Part shown: positions 51,623 through 60,941 of the stretch, piece by piece
Layout of the letters: each line of letters opens with the position of its first letter
Numbering within the stretch: position 1 is the stretch's first letter
Source: an uncultured Pelagibacteraceae bacterium
GTDB taxonomy: Bacteria; Pseudomonadota; Alphaproteobacteria; Pelagibacterales; Pelagibacteraceae
DNA: 64,000 nucleotides
Direction: 5' to 3'
Assembly: GCA_902564385.1 (NCBI GenBank)
Contig: CACFAT010000005.1
Coordinates: forward strand, 1 to 64,000
The notes under the pieces: generated by a model
The model's input: only the letters and a program-made list of their open reading frames with translations
Told to the model about the DNA's origin: nothing
Databases searched by the model: none
Program-made: the position numbers and the translations under genes

Positions 51623-52731
51623 CCTTTCATAGGCATTACAACATAAATACTATCAAAATCTGCAGGATCTTTTATTAAAGCTGGAGATCCGGTATCTTTC
51701 AAATATATTTCAATGTTATCACCATTTAGTTGGGATGCTATATCTAGCAAATATCTAGAATTAAAACTTATATCTAAATCCGCCTCAAATTTTACAGATA
51801 GGCTTTCTTTACCATCACCACTGTTAGTGTTATTGACGGATAAATCTAAATTATCTTTGGTCAAATTAAATTTTACACCATCCTTTTTATCCAGAGAAAC
51901 TGATGCTACTCTGTCGACAGAATTTAGAAAAGATTTTAGATCTATTTCAAGTTTTTTTTGATTCTCTCTAGGGATAACTTGAATATAATTAGGAAATTTT
52001 CCATCGATTAATTTTGATATCAAAATACTATTGTTAATTTCAAATTTAATTTTAGATTTAATATTTGAGACTTTAACCTCTCCATCATAATCTTCTAGAA
52101 GAGAACATAATTGGAATATTGTTTTTTTTGGAAGTATTATTGGTTCAAATTCAATTTTGTTTTTTAGTCTTATTTTTGAGATAGACATTCTATGGCTATC
52201 TGTTGCGGCTGCAGTTAAAAAATTCTTATCATCTGTTTGGGTCTGATGGAAAAAAATACCACTAAGATAATGCCTTGTTTCATCATTTGAAATCGAAAAT
52301 TTACATTTGTTTAAAAGTTTTAATAAATCTTTTGAATTAATAGTAAATTCATTTTCATTGAAATTTTCGTCTGTAATTGGAAATTCAGAAGCATTAATTG
52401 AATTTAAGTTGAATAGAGATTTATTTGATTCTAGTTGTAATTTACTTTCTCCAGTATTTTCAAAATTTATCTGACTACCAGAGGGTATTTTTCTTACAAT
52501 ATCAAACATAATTGATGAAGAAGTAGTTGTTTTGCCTTCATCAAAAATTTTAATATTTGAAATTTCATTTACAAATATTAAATCTAAATCTGTTGCTGTA
52601 ATTTTTAACTTTGAATTTGCTGCCTCTATCAAAATATTTGAAAGAATAGGTAAAGTGCTTCTTTTTTCTATTACACCCTGACAGTAACCTAAAGATTTTT
52701 GCAAATCCTGTTGATTAACACTAAATTTCAT
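51619..52731 (-). CDS. dnaN: DNA polymerase III beta clamp
   Basis: The sliding clamp of chromosome replication, a dimer of three-domain monomers. It has 370 residues, with LPILSNILIEA, TDLDLIF in domain 1 and the C-terminal IKDPADFDSIYVVMPMKG typical of DnaN. The start overlaps the end of dnaA by 11 bp, so the two are coupled. Downstream it overlaps plsC. Confidence 0.97.
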   Translation of the reverse strand: MKFSVNQQDLQKSLGYCQGVIEKRSTLPILSNILIEAANSKLKITATDLDLIFVNEISNIKIFDEGKTTTSSSIMFDIVRKIPSGSQINFENTGESKLQLESNKSLFNLNSINASEFPITDENFNENEFTINSKDLLKLLNKCKFSISNDETRHYLSGIFFHQTQTDDKNFLTAAATDSHRMSISKIRLKNKIEFEPIILPKKTIFQLCSLLEDYDGEVKVSNIKSKIKFEINNSILISKLIDGKFPNYIQVIPRENQKKLEIDLKSFLNSVDRVASVSLDKKDGVKFNLTKDNLDLSVNNTNSGDGKESLSVKFEADLDISFNSRYLLDIASQLNGDNIEIYLKDTGSPALIKDPADFDSIYVVMPMKG

Positions 52732-54130
52732 TTTCTTGTTTGTATAATATTTTATTCTTTAGGCTATCAATGCTTAAATTTAATTCATTATCTTCTTTTC
52801 TTAATTTTTCTATTGTTTTAACTGAATGAATAACGGTTGTGTGATCTCTATTAGCAAATGATCGACCTATCTCAGGTAAAGATTTAGATGTTAGCATTTT
52901 TGCTAAATAAATAGCAGTTTGTCTTGGCCTTACAAGATATCTTGACCTTCTTGGTGACAACATTTCGTTTTTACTTATTTTAAAATATTTACATACTATT
53001 GTTTGAATATTGTCTATATCAACTTTATTTTCGGTTAAATTTAATAGATCTTTTAATATTACTTTTACCTCTGACATTGAAGGCGTTTTTCCATAAATTC
53101 TTGAGAATGACACTACTCTGTTAAATGCACCCACAAGCTCCCTGATGCTAGTATTAACTTCAGTACTAATAAATTTTATGATCTCGTCACTGATCTTAAT
53201 ATTATTTGGATCATGGATTTTGAGATCATCGTTTTTAGATTTTATTATATTGTATCTTAATTCAAAATCGGCATTTTGGATATCAACTACTAGACCTCCT
53301 GAAAATCTAGATTTAATTCTTTCTTGTATTCTAGTTAATTTGTTTGGTGGTCTATCTGCTGATACAATAATTTGAGATCCTTTCTCTAGCAAAACATTAA
53401 ATGTGTGAAAAAACTCTTCTTGCATAGCTTCTTTTCCATTCATAAATTGAATATCATCAATCAAAAATATGTCAGTATTTCTAAAATACTCTTTAAACTT
53501 TACCATTTCATTGGATTTTATAGATTTTACAAATTGATACATAAATCTTTCAGCTGAGATAAACATTACTTTATTTTTTTCTTTCAAACTTAAACCAATT
53601 GCATTTAATAAATGTGTCTTACCCATTCCAACTCCTCCATAAATATATAGGGGGTTATAGTGAGCTATTTGCTCTGAGACTTTTTTTGCAGCTTCAAAAG
53701 CTAGTTTATTACTTTTCCCTAGCAAGAAATTCTCAAAGTTTTTATTTGGATCAATTCGATTATATTGAAGATATGAATCCTTAATAAATGAAACCTTTTC
53801 ATTAGTAGATGAATTTTCTTGTTTTGTTTCATCACTATTTTTGTTCTTTATATTCTCGTTAATCACAAATTCTATTCTGGAAATATCTTTTTTATATAAT
53901 TTAATTATTTGTAATATTTGATCTAAATATCTTGAGGTTATCCAGTCTCTAATAAATCTTGTCGAAACGGATAACAAAACATAATTTTTAAACTCATCAA
54001 CTAAATCAATTTTTTTTAACCAACTATCATAAATCTCAGAACCAAACTTATTTTTCATTTCATTTTGTAATAATTTCCAATCAATCTTATTAATATTGTC
54101 TGATTTAATGTTAGTGAGATTATTTTTCAT
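52721..54130 (-). CDS. dnaA: Chromosomal replication initiator DnaA
   Basis: Initiator ATPase. Domain I (residues 1-90) ends in a linker rich in Asn/Lys/Ser, and the AAA+ domain has PLYIYGGVGMGKTHLLNAI and FLIDDIQFM. The C-terminal DNA-binding domain carries RPRQTAIYLAKMLTSKSLPEIG and the signature FANRDHTTVIHS. At 469 residues it is normal. It overlaps dnaN by 11 bp. rpsT and mutM lie just upstream, as in several alphaproteobacteria. Confidence 0.98.
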   Translation of the reverse strand: MKNNLTNIKSDNINKIDWKLLQNEMKNKFGSEIYDSWLKKIDLVDEFKNYVLLSVSTRFIRDWITSRYLDQILQIIKLYKKDISRIEFVINENIKNKNSDETKQENSSTNEKVSFIKDSYLQYNRIDPNKNFENFLLGKSNKLAFEAAKKVSEQIAHYNPLYIYGGVGMGKTHLLNAIGLSLKEKNKVMFISAERFMYQFVKSIKSNEMVKFKEYFRNTDIFLIDDIQFMNGKEAMQEEFFHTFNVLLEKGSQIIVSADRPPNKLTRIQERIKSRFSGGLVVDIQNADFELRYNIIKSKNDDLKIHDPNNIKISDEIIKFISTEVNTSIRELVGAFNRVVSFSRIYGKTPSMSEVKVILKDLLNLTENKVDIDNIQTIVCKYFKISKNEMLSPRRSRYLVRPRQTAIYLAKMLTSKSLPEIGRSFANRDHTTVIHSVKTIEKLRKEDNELNLSIDSLKNKILYKQENEI

Positions 54131-54375
54131 GAGAGTCTGTTAAACTCCTATTCATAATTCAATGCAATAAATTTATTTTTATTCTCAAAAAAAAATAAAA
54201 TTTACAATTGTATAAATTAATAATTGAATCTCTTTTTAGGGACTTAAAATTAGTAATCTTAAATTTACTTTTTTTATTTTTTTTTTTATCTTGCGACTAA
54301 AAGATTAAAAGATTCTTTTTTTAATTGAAAAAATAATCTCTAGGGTTGTAATTTCTTTAAGTAAACTAAAAGTTG
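54131..54375 (-). other. Intergenic region upstream of dnaA; no convincing origin signature
   Basis: A 245-bp AT-rich stretch between rpsT and dnaA. It must hold the dnaA promoter and the rpsT 3' UTR. I searched by eye for DnaA boxes (TTATCCACA and close variants) and saw none; poly-T/poly-A runs and a short AAAAGATTAAAAGATTC direct repeat are visible. An origin here is not supported; in alphaproteobacteria the origin is often elsewhere. Confidence 0.5.
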
Positions 54376-54636
54376 TTATAAGGAATTTATTTTTTTTGTT
54401 ATTCTAGAAATATTTCTTGACGCGTTTTGCTTTTTTATCACCCCTGTCTTTGCTATTTTCATCAATTCAGAGTTTAATTTTGGCAAGAAAGCTAAAGCTT
54501 CTTTTTTGTCCTTTTTATCAAGAATTAAATTCATTTTTTTTATTGCAGATCTAAACCTGCTTTTTCTAGACTTATTTACCGTTGTTTGACGTGATATACG
54601 TCTTATTCGTTTAATAGCTGATTTAGTGTTTGCCAT
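54376..54636 (-). CDS. rpsT: Ribosomal protein bS20
   Basis: A small-subunit protein of 86 residues. The true start is the ATG at 54636 (MANTKSAIKRIRRISRQT), the canonical S20 N-terminus; the longer frame from 54699 adds 21 residues unlike any S20. It is Lys/Arg rich and all helical. It lies 50 bp downstream of mutM and 245 bp upstream of dnaA. Confidence 0.96.
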   Translation of the reverse strand: MANTKSAIKRIRRISRQTTVNKSRKSRFRSAIKKMNLILDKKDKKEALAFLPKLNSELMKIAKTGVIKKQNASRNISRITKKINSL

Positions 54637-54686
54637 AAGCGCGATTGTATATAACGAGAAATTTATACGGTCAATATAATAATTTT

Positions 54687-55550
54687 TTATTTTTGACAAA
54701 TATCACAAAAAAATGTCGATCTATTAGTGATAAATTTTTTTTTTATTGTCCCTTTACATCCTGGTGAAAGACAACTCTTATTTTCTCTATTGTATACTTT
54801 AAAGTTATCTTGAAAAGATCCATTTTTACCAACTATATTTTTAAAATCTCTAATACTAGACCCACCTTTTTTAATCGCTAAATTTAAAATTTTTCTTGAA
54901 TATTTAATAATATTAATACAATCGTTTTCACTTAAAGATTTTGCTTTTTTTTTTGGATTTATTTTAGAGCTGAACAAAATTTCACTTGCATAAATATTCC
55001 CCAAACCTGAAACAAACTTTTGATCTAAGAGAAAATTTTTTATATTCTTTTTCTTTTTATAAAAATATTTTTTTAAGTAGTCGAGATTAAATTTTGAAGA
55101 AAAAGGCTCAGGACCATAGTTATTTATAAAATTTTCTAAATTATTCTTATTTTCAAATAATTTGAAATAACCAAATCTTCTGGGATCATTATATATAATT
55201 TTTATGTTATCAAATTCCAAAAACACATGGTTATGTTTTTTTGGTAAATAAGGACTATGATAAAAACTTGCATTTGTTTTTTGATTTAAAATATTTTTTC
55301 TTAAGAGATGTATAGTGCCAGACATTCCAAGATGAATTAAGCAAAATTTTTCATCATTTAAAACTAGTATGATATATTTTGAAAATCTCTTAACTTTTTT
55401 TATTGATTTTGATTGAAGTCTTGTTTCAAAACCTTTTTTTATTTTGTACCTTAAATTCCTATTCTTTATACTTACTTTTTTTATTTTTTTTCCTGTTATT
55501 GTTCTACTTAGTGACTCTTTAACAACTTCTACTTCTGGCAATTCTGGCAT
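54687..55550 (-). CDS. mutM: Formamidopyrimidine-DNA glycosylase
   Basis: Removes 8-oxoguanine and FapyG by bifunctional glycosylase/lyase action. The catalytic Pro2 and Glu3 are in MPELPEVEVV, a helix-two-turn-helix with LDQKFVSGLGNIYASEILF is present, and a C-terminal zinc finger has CLSPGCKGTIKK and FFCDICQK. Length is 287. It is divergent from ubiE (32-bp gap). Confidence 0.96.
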   Translation of the reverse strand: MPELPEVEVVKESLSRTITGKKIKKVSIKNRNLRYKIKKGFETRLQSKSIKKVKRFSKYIILVLNDEKFCLIHLGMSGTIHLLRKNILNQKTNASFYHSPYLPKKHNHVFLEFDNIKIIYNDPRRFGYFKLFENKNNLENFINNYGPEPFSSKFNLDYLKKYFYKKKKNIKNFLLDQKFVSGLGNIYASEILFSSKINPKKKAKSLSENDCINIIKYSRKILNLAIKKGGSSIRDFKNIVGKNGSFQDNFKVYNRENKSCLSPGCKGTIKKKFITNRSTFFCDICQK

Positions 55551-55582
55551 TTATTATTATATTAATTAATATTATTTATTTT

Positions 55583-56290
55583 ATGCAACAATATCTTCAA
55601 AATAAAAAAGGTCTAGTCCAAGGTGTCTTCGATAAAGTTTATGATAAATACGACATCATGAATGATTTGATGTCACTTGGAGTTCATAGAATCTGGAAAA
55701 GAAATTTAATAAATTGGATGAACCCAGGTAAAAATAAAATTCTAGCAGATGTTGCTTGTGGCACAGGTGATATAGCAAAACTTTTTATCGATAATAGTTC
55801 AAATAAAAATATAGAATTATTTTGTGTTGACCCCAATGAAGGAATGATGAAAAAGGGAAAAAATAGACTATCAAATTACAAAAATATCAAGTGGATCAAG
55901 GGGTCAGCAGAGAAATTGCCTTTAAAATCTAATTCATGTGATTATTACACAATCAGTTTTGGTTTAAGAAATACAAAAAATATTAATAAATCCTTAAGTG
56001 AAGCGTACAGAGTTTTAAAGTCAGGAGGTAGATTTTTTTGTTTAGAATTTTCAAAAATTCAAAATTTAAACTTAGATTTAGTGTATAAAAGATACTCTAA
56101 ATTAATTCCAGAAATAGGAAGATTTGTGGTTGGTGAAAAAGAGCCTTATGAATATCTAATAAAAAGTATCCAAGAATTTGTTAATCAAGAGGAATTAAAG
56201 GGTTTAATGGAGAAAAATAATTTTATTAAATGTGAGTATAGAAACTTTTCTGGTGGAATAGTAGCTATTCATTCAGGTTGGAAAATATGA
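55583..56290 (+). CDS. ubiE: Ubiquinone/menaquinone methyltransferase UbiE
   Basis: C-methylation in ubiquinone synthesis. It has 235 residues with the SAM motif ADVACGTGDIAKLF, GVFDKVYDKYDIMND at the N-terminus, ISFGLRNT (motif II region) and LEFSKIQNLNL. It is first of a plus-strand cluster; its stop overlaps the ubiB start (ATGA). Confidence 0.96.
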   Translation: MQQYLQNKKGLVQGVFDKVYDKYDIMNDLMSLGVHRIWKRNLINWMNPGKNKILADVACGTGDIAKLFIDNSSNKNIELFCVDPNEGMMKKGKNRLSNYKNIKWIKGSAEKLPLKSNSCDYYTISFGLRNTKNINKSLSEAYRVLKSGGRFFCLEFSKIQNLNLDLVYKRYSKLIPEIGRFVVGEKEPYEYLIKSIQEFVNQEELKGLMEKNNFIKCEYRNFSGGIVAIHSGWKI

Positions 56291-57855
56291 TTAAAAAATT
56301 ATACATACTTTTTAAGCTTGGAAGGAAATTAGCAAAATCTGACGCTTTAAGTATATTCACAAAGTTTCATAATCCACCAATTGGAATAAAAATTTTATTC
56401 TATTTGTTGTCTTTATCATTTTCAAAAAAAGATAATTCTTTTGTAAATGAAACCGAAGGTGAAAGATTATCAAACTCCTTACAATCTATGGGCACAACAT
56501 TCATTAAATTAGGTCAATTTCTGGCAACTAGACCAGATATAATTGGAGAAAAGTTATCAAAGCAACTAGAGAGTTTACAAGATCGTTTGCCTCCTTTTGA
56601 ATTATCTAAAGCTAAAGAAATAATCAAAAAAGATCTAGGGGAAGATAATTTTAATTCAATTATAAATCTATCTGATCCAGTGGCAGCAGCATCTATAGCT
56701 CAAGTTCATAAAGCGCAAATAAATGATAATGGCACAATTAAAGATGTGGCTATAAAAATTTTACGACCAAATATAAAAAAAATATTCAACGAAGAAATTG
56801 ATGCTTTGATGCTTTTTGCTTTTTTAACTGAGTCAATTATCAAAAAGACAAAAAGACTTAAATTAGTTGAGGTTGTTTATTTGCTAAAAGAAATAACCAA
56901 TTTAGAAATGGATTTAAGATTTGAAGCCGCTGCAGCTAATGAGTATTCTGAAAACACTAAGAATGACAGTGGATTTCAAGTTCCTAGAATTTATTGGAAT
57001 TTTACAAGTGAAAATGTAATGACTTTAGACTGGGTTGAAGGTGTCTCTATAAGAGAAACAGAAGTGTTAGAAAAAAGAAATATAGATACCAAAAAAATTG
57101 CATCAGATATTATTCAACATTTTTTAAGACATGCTGTTAGAGATGGTTTTTTTCACGCAGATATGCATCAAGGTAACATTTTTATAAATAATAGTGGTCA
57201 AATAGTTCCGATCGATTTTGGTATAATGGGAAGGCTCGATGATTTGAGTAAAAAATTTCTTGCTGAGATTTTATATGGATTTATTAAACGAGATTATAAA
57301 AAAGTGGCTGAAGTTCATTTGACTGCAGGCTTAGTTCCAAAAGAGGTGCCTGTTGATGATCTCGCCCAAGCACTAAGATCAATAGGAGAGCCAATATTTG
57401 GTCAGTCAATTAAAGATATATCTGGCGGTAAACTACTCAAACAACTTTTTGATGTGACAGAAAAATTTAATATGCAAACTCAACCACAGTTGCTAATGCT
57501 ACAGAAAACAATGGTGGTAGTTGAAGGTGTTGCAAGAAGATTAAATCCAGAGACAAACATTTGGGAAACGTCAAGACCTGTTCTTGAAAAATGGCTTAAA
57601 GAAACAAAAGATCCTATAACAACATTAAATGAAACTCTAAAAAATTCTGCAGAAGTTATAAAAAGATTACCAGAAATGCCGCAAATAATGGATAAAGCAA
57701 ACCAAGCATTAACATTTCTTGCAAGTGGACAAATTCCACAAAATACTAATACGTATAATGATCTAAATACAAAAAAATCTGAAATGGTAGCTTTCAGAAA
57801 TCAATCAATCATTGGTTTATTATTACTTGTAATTTTAGGATTAGTAGTATTTTAA
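56287..57855 (+). CDS. ubiB: Ubiquinone biosynthesis regulatory protein UbiB (atypical kinase)
   Basis: ADCK/UbiB-family atypical kinase/ATPase needed for ubiquinone synthesis. The KxGQ motif is FIKLGQFLATRPD, AAASIAQVHKAQ holds the Ala-rich nucleotide loop, DMHQGNIFI the catalytic loop, and PIDFGIMGRLDD the metal-binding DFG. A C-terminal membrane helix (about residues 500-520) anchors it. I use the ATG at 56287, which overlaps the ubiE stop; it gives 522 residues. Confidence 0.95.
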   Translation: MIKKLYILFKLGRKLAKSDALSIFTKFHNPPIGIKILFYLLSLSFSKKDNSFVNETEGERLSNSLQSMGTTFIKLGQFLATRPDIIGEKLSKQLESLQDRLPPFELSKAKEIIKKDLGEDNFNSIINLSDPVAAASIAQVHKAQINDNGTIKDVAIKILRPNIKKIFNEEIDALMLFAFLTESIIKKTKRLKLVEVVYLLKEITNLEMDLRFEAAAANEYSENTKNDSGFQVPRIYWNFTSENVMTLDWVEGVSIRETEVLEKRNIDTKKIASDIIQHFLRHAVRDGFFHADMHQGNIFINNSGQIVPIDFGIMGRLDDLSKKFLAEILYGFIKRDYKKVAEVHLTAGLVPKEVPVDDLAQALRSIGEPIFGQSIKDISGGKLLKQLFDVTEKFNMQTQPQLLMLQKTMVVVEGVARRLNPETNIWETSRPVLEKWLKETKDPITTLNETLKNSAEVIKRLPEMPQIMDKANQALTFLASGQIPQNTNTYNDLNTKKSEMVAFRNQSIIGLLLLVILGLVVF

Positions 57856-57863
57856 TCTCGACG

Positions 57864-59063
57864 ATGAATTATTTTGAGAATAAAAAAATACTGTTAATTA
57901 TATGTGGTGGAATTTCAGCCTATAAAAGTCTTGAGTTAATAAGATTATTTAAGAAAAATGGAGCTCGTGTAAAAACTATATTAACAAAAAATGCAAAAGA
58001 ATTTGTTACTCCACTATCTGTTTCGTCTCTTTCCCAAGAAAAAGTTTATGACGATATATTCAGTGCAGAGAACGAAGCTGAGATGGACCACATATCTTTA
58101 TCAAGATGGGCTGATGCAGTATTAGTTGCACCAATCACAGCTAATACCGTATCTAAAGTATCCTCAGGAAATGCAGAAGATTTGGCGTCTACTGTTTTAT
58201 TAGCCTCTAACAAACAAATATTTTTAGCACCGGCAATGAATGTAAGAATGTGGGAGCATCCTTCTACTAAAGAAAACATATTAAAATTAAAAAGCTTTGG
58301 ATACAAAATTATTGGGCCAGAGATAGGAGATATGGCATGTGGTGAATACGGTGAAGGAAAAATGACAGAACCAAATGAAATAGTCAATACGCTTAAAAAT
58401 TATTTTTCTAATTTAGATAAAAATAAAAAATTAAAAGCTTTAGTTACTGCAGGACCAACTAATGAATATATTGATCCTGTAAGATTTATTACAAATAAAT
58501 CCAGTGGCAAACAAGGATATGAAATAGCCAAATGTCTTAGAGACAATGGATTTGATACGACACTTATTTCTGGAAAGACAAACATTAAACCTTTGGACGG
58601 TATTAATTTTGTAAGTGTTGAAACGGCTGAAGAGATGTTCAAAGAAAGTTTAAATAATCTACCAACAGATGTAGCTATTTTTTCTGCAGCTGTTTCTGAT
58701 TTTAAAGTGAAAAATTATAAAAGTACAAAGATTAAAAAGAATGAAGAATTTAAATTAGAGCTAGAAAAAAATATCGATATTTTAAATCATATATCTAATC
58801 ATAATTCATTAAGACCAAAAATAACAATTGGTTTTGCAGCAGAAACAAACAATGTTTCAATAAATGCAAAGAAGAAGTTGAATGAAAAAAATTGTGACTG
58901 GGTAATTGCAAATGATGTCTCAGATCAAACTATAGGATTTGGATCAGATTTTAATAAAATTTCTATATTTTACAAAGATAAACCTGAAGAAAATTTTGAA
59001 AAGATGAGTAAATCATTGGTCGCTGAAGAAATAGTCAAAAGAGTAATTCAACAGATTAATTAA
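57864..59063 (+). CDS. coaBC: Bifunctional phosphopantothenoylcysteine decarboxylase/synthetase
   Basis: Two steps of coenzyme A synthesis. The N-terminal CoaC flavodoxin-like domain has the active-site His in AEMDHISLSRWADA, LAPAMNVRMWEHPST, and the substrate-lid Cys in MACGEYGEGKMTEP. The C-terminal CoaB domain has AGPTNEYIDPVRFITNKSSG and AAVSDFKVKNYKS. Length is 399. The neighbour dut follows by 4 bp, the usual alphaproteobacterial arrangement. Confidence 0.96.
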   Translation: MNYFENKKILLIICGGISAYKSLELIRLFKKNGARVKTILTKNAKEFVTPLSVSSLSQEKVYDDIFSAENEAEMDHISLSRWADAVLVAPITANTVSKVSSGNAEDLASTVLLASNKQIFLAPAMNVRMWEHPSTKENILKLKSFGYKIIGPEIGDMACGEYGEGKMTEPNEIVNTLKNYFSNLDKNKKLKALVTAGPTNEYIDPVRFITNKSSGKQGYEIAKCLRDNGFDTTLISGKTNIKPLDGINFVSVETAEEMFKESLNNLPTDVAIFSAAVSDFKVKNYKSTKIKKNEEFKLELEKNIDILNHISNHNSLRPKITIGFAAETNNVSINAKKKLNEKNCDWVIANDVSDQTIGFGSDFNKISIFYKDKPEENFEKMSKSLVAEEIVKRVIQQIN

Positions 59064-59067
59064 CTTA

Positions 59068-59505
59068 ATGTTGAAAGTCTTAGTTAAAAAATTAGACAAA
59101 AAAGTTAAACTGCCAGAATATAAAACAACAGGTTCATCTGGACTAGATTTGACTGCATTCATTGAAAAGAAAATAGTAATTAAACCAGGTGAAAACGCTT
59201 TAGTGCCAACAGGTATATCCATTGCAATACCTGAAGATACCGAAGTTCAGATCAGGCCGCGATCAGGTTTGGCAGCTAAAAATAATATAAGTGTATTAAA
59301 TACTCCTGGAACAATTGATAGTGACTATAGAGGAGAAATAAAAGTAATTTTATTTAATCATGGAGATAAAGACTTTACAGTAAATAACGATGATAGGATT
59401 GCGCAAATGATATTAATGCCAATTCTAAAAGTAGATTTTGAAACTGTAGAAACTTTGCCTGAGACAATTAGAGGTTCGGGTGGATTTGGATCAACGGGTA
59501 AGTGA
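59068..59505 (+). CDS. dut: Deoxyuridine 5'-triphosphate nucleotidohydrolase
   Basis: Trimeric dUTPase that limits uracil in DNA and makes dUMP. Five motifs are visible over 145 residues: SGLDLTAF, IRPRSGLAAKN, GTIDSDYRGE, DDRIAQMI and the C-terminal RGSGGFGSTGK. It overlaps the next gene by GTGA. Confidence 0.97.
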   Translation: MLKVLVKKLDKKVKLPEYKTTGSSGLDLTAFIEKKIVIKPGENALVPTGISIAIPEDTEVQIRPRSGLAAKNNISVLNTPGTIDSDYRGEIKVILFNHGDKDFTVNNDDRIAQMILMPILKVDFETVETLPETIRGSGGFGSTGK

Positions 59506-60254
59506 AAAATTCATTATCTAAACGAAAGCTTGAAAGATACTCTAGACAAATAATACTTAAGGATATTGGTATATTAGGACAAAAGAAAATAATTAATTCA
59601 AAAGTTTTAATTGTAGGTATTGGTGGGTTGGGTAGTCCAGTCGCAGATTTGTTGGCTAGATGCGGTGTAGGGTATATAGGTGCTATTGATCACGATAAAG
59701 TAGATATTTCAAATCTTCAAAGACAAATTTTATATACTTCAAAAGATGTTGGAAAATTTAAGGTTGATATCTTTAAAAGAAGAATAAAATTAATTAATAG
59801 AGATGTAAAAGTCAAAATTTTAAAAGAAAAAGCATCAGAAAAAAATTTAAATAAAATTGTAAAAGATTTTGATATAATTGTAGATGGAACAGATAATTTT
59901 AAAACTAAATTTTTAATAAATAAATTTTCATTAAAATACAAAAGAAAATTAATTGTTGGAGCGATTAGTAAATTTGATGGACACATTTTTTCATTCGATT
60001 TTAATAATAAATCAAGTCCATGTTTGAAATGTTTTTATCAATCAGAACCTTCTGATGAGATTTTAAATTGTGAAAGTGAGGGAATATTGGGAACTACATC
60101 AAACATAATTGGGAGTATGCAAGCAAATGAAGTTTTAAAAAACATAATTTCTTCTGATAAAAGTCTTCACTCATCAATTCTGGTGGTTAATCTAAAAAAA
60201 CTAGAATTTAGAAAAATAAAATTTACTAAAAAAAAAGGTTGCTTGTGCAATTAA
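59502..60254 (+). CDS. ThiF/MoeB-family adenylyltransferase
   Basis: An E1-like adenylyltransferase for a sulfur-carrier protein (molybdopterin or thiamin synthesis type). It has 250 residues, the nucleotide motif VLIVGIGGLGSPVADLLARCG, and IDHDKVDISNLQRQILY. A zinc site is formed by SPCLKCFYQSEP and the C-terminal CLCN cysteines. There is no rhodanese domain. Whether the partner is MoaD or ThiS is not resolved. The start is GTG, overlapping the dut stop. Confidence 0.85.
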   Translation: MKNSLSKRKLERYSRQIILKDIGILGQKKIINSKVLIVGIGGLGSPVADLLARCGVGYIGAIDHDKVDISNLQRQILYTSKDVGKFKVDIFKRRIKLINRDVKVKILKEKASEKNLNKIVKDFDIIVDGTDNFKTKFLINKFSLKYKRKLIVGAISKFDGHIFSFDFNNKSSPCLKCFYQSEPSDEILNCESEGILGTTSNIIGSMQANEVLKNIISSDKSLHSSILVVNLKKLEFRKIKFTKKKGCLCN

Positions 60255-60691
60255 TCTTCAAGATTTTAATCATAATATTTTTTACCTCGAATGCCATTTC
60301 GGAGGATAATGAAAAATTTTTAATGCTTAAAAATGATAAGGTAAACGTAAGATATGGACCAAGTTTTGATTATCCAATAAAGTATATTTACAAGAAAATA
60401 AACTTGCCAGTAAAAGTGATTGATAAAAAAGAAAATTTTAGAAGAATAATTGACAATAAAAAAAATGGTGGGTGGATACATATATCTCAATTGAAGCAAT
60501 CAAAATCCTTTATAACTTTATCAAATAAAATTCTTTTCAAAAAACCAACCAAATTTTCTAAACCCTTGGCTAAAATAGAAACTGGAAGATTATTGATAGT
60601 GAAAAAATGCGAGAGAAATTGGTGCTTAGTAGAAACTAAAAGTTTTAAAGGATGGGTTGACGAAAAAAATCTTTGGGGAAAAATCAACTAA
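60239..60691 (+). CDS. Secreted bacterial SH3-domain protein
   Basis: A 150-residue protein with an N-terminal signal peptide (about residues 3-21) and two SH3-like repeats: NVRYGPSFDYPIKYIY, GGWIHISQL, and WCLVETKSFKGWVDEKNLWG. Such proteins bind peptidoglycan or enzymes in the periplasm. The start is a TTG or, more likely, the GTG at 60245, within the 3' end of the ThiF gene. Function is unknown. Confidence 0.78.
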   Translation: MLVQLIFKILIIIFFTSNAISEDNEKFLMLKNDKVNVRYGPSFDYPIKYIYKKINLPVKVIDKKENFRRIIDNKKNGGWIHISQLKQSKSFITLSNKILFKKPTKFSKPLAKIETGRLLIVKKCERNWCLVETKSFKGWVDEKNLWGKIN

Positions 60692-60717
60692 CCCTTTAAG
60701 TTATATATATTAACTAA

Positions 60718-60897
60718 TTATTTTTGTTGGACACAAACGTCTTTGATAACAGGAGCATTCGCACAATCAACACATTTAGTCTTTTGAACTATACATCCAT
60801 CATCAAGGACTTCAACATCAACTATTTTATCACACTTGGAACAAGTTGAAGAAATTGTTAATCCACATTTTTTACAATTATAATTTTCTATTTGCAT
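60718..60897 (-). CDS. Small Cys-rich zinc-ribbon-like protein (59 residues)
   Basis: A 59-residue ORF with a clean ATG and stop. It carries CKKC, CSKC and CVDC pairs plus two more cysteines (8 in total), the look of a double zinc ribbon or a small iron-sulfur or metal-binding protein. Upstream of it are three Fur-box-like repeats and a weak promoter (TTGAAA/TAATTT, 16-nt spacing). No Shine-Dalgarno is visible, so it may be leaderless. I do not recognise the family. Confidence 0.62.
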   Translation of the reverse strand: MQIENYNCKKCGLTISSTCSKCDKIVDVEVLDDGCIVQKTKCVDCANAPVIKDVCVQQK

Positions 60898-60941
60898 ATT
60901 TTAAAAATTAAATATGAAAAGATTATTTTCAACAAATATCC

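Noticed and set aside
54131..54375. Replication origin next to dnaA
   Set aside because: No DnaA boxes seen; only AT-rich tracts. A cumulative GC-skew plot of the whole genome would be needed.
54637..54699. N-terminal extension of ribosomal protein S20
   Set aside because: It adds residues absent from all S20 proteins; the ATG at 54636 is the typical start.
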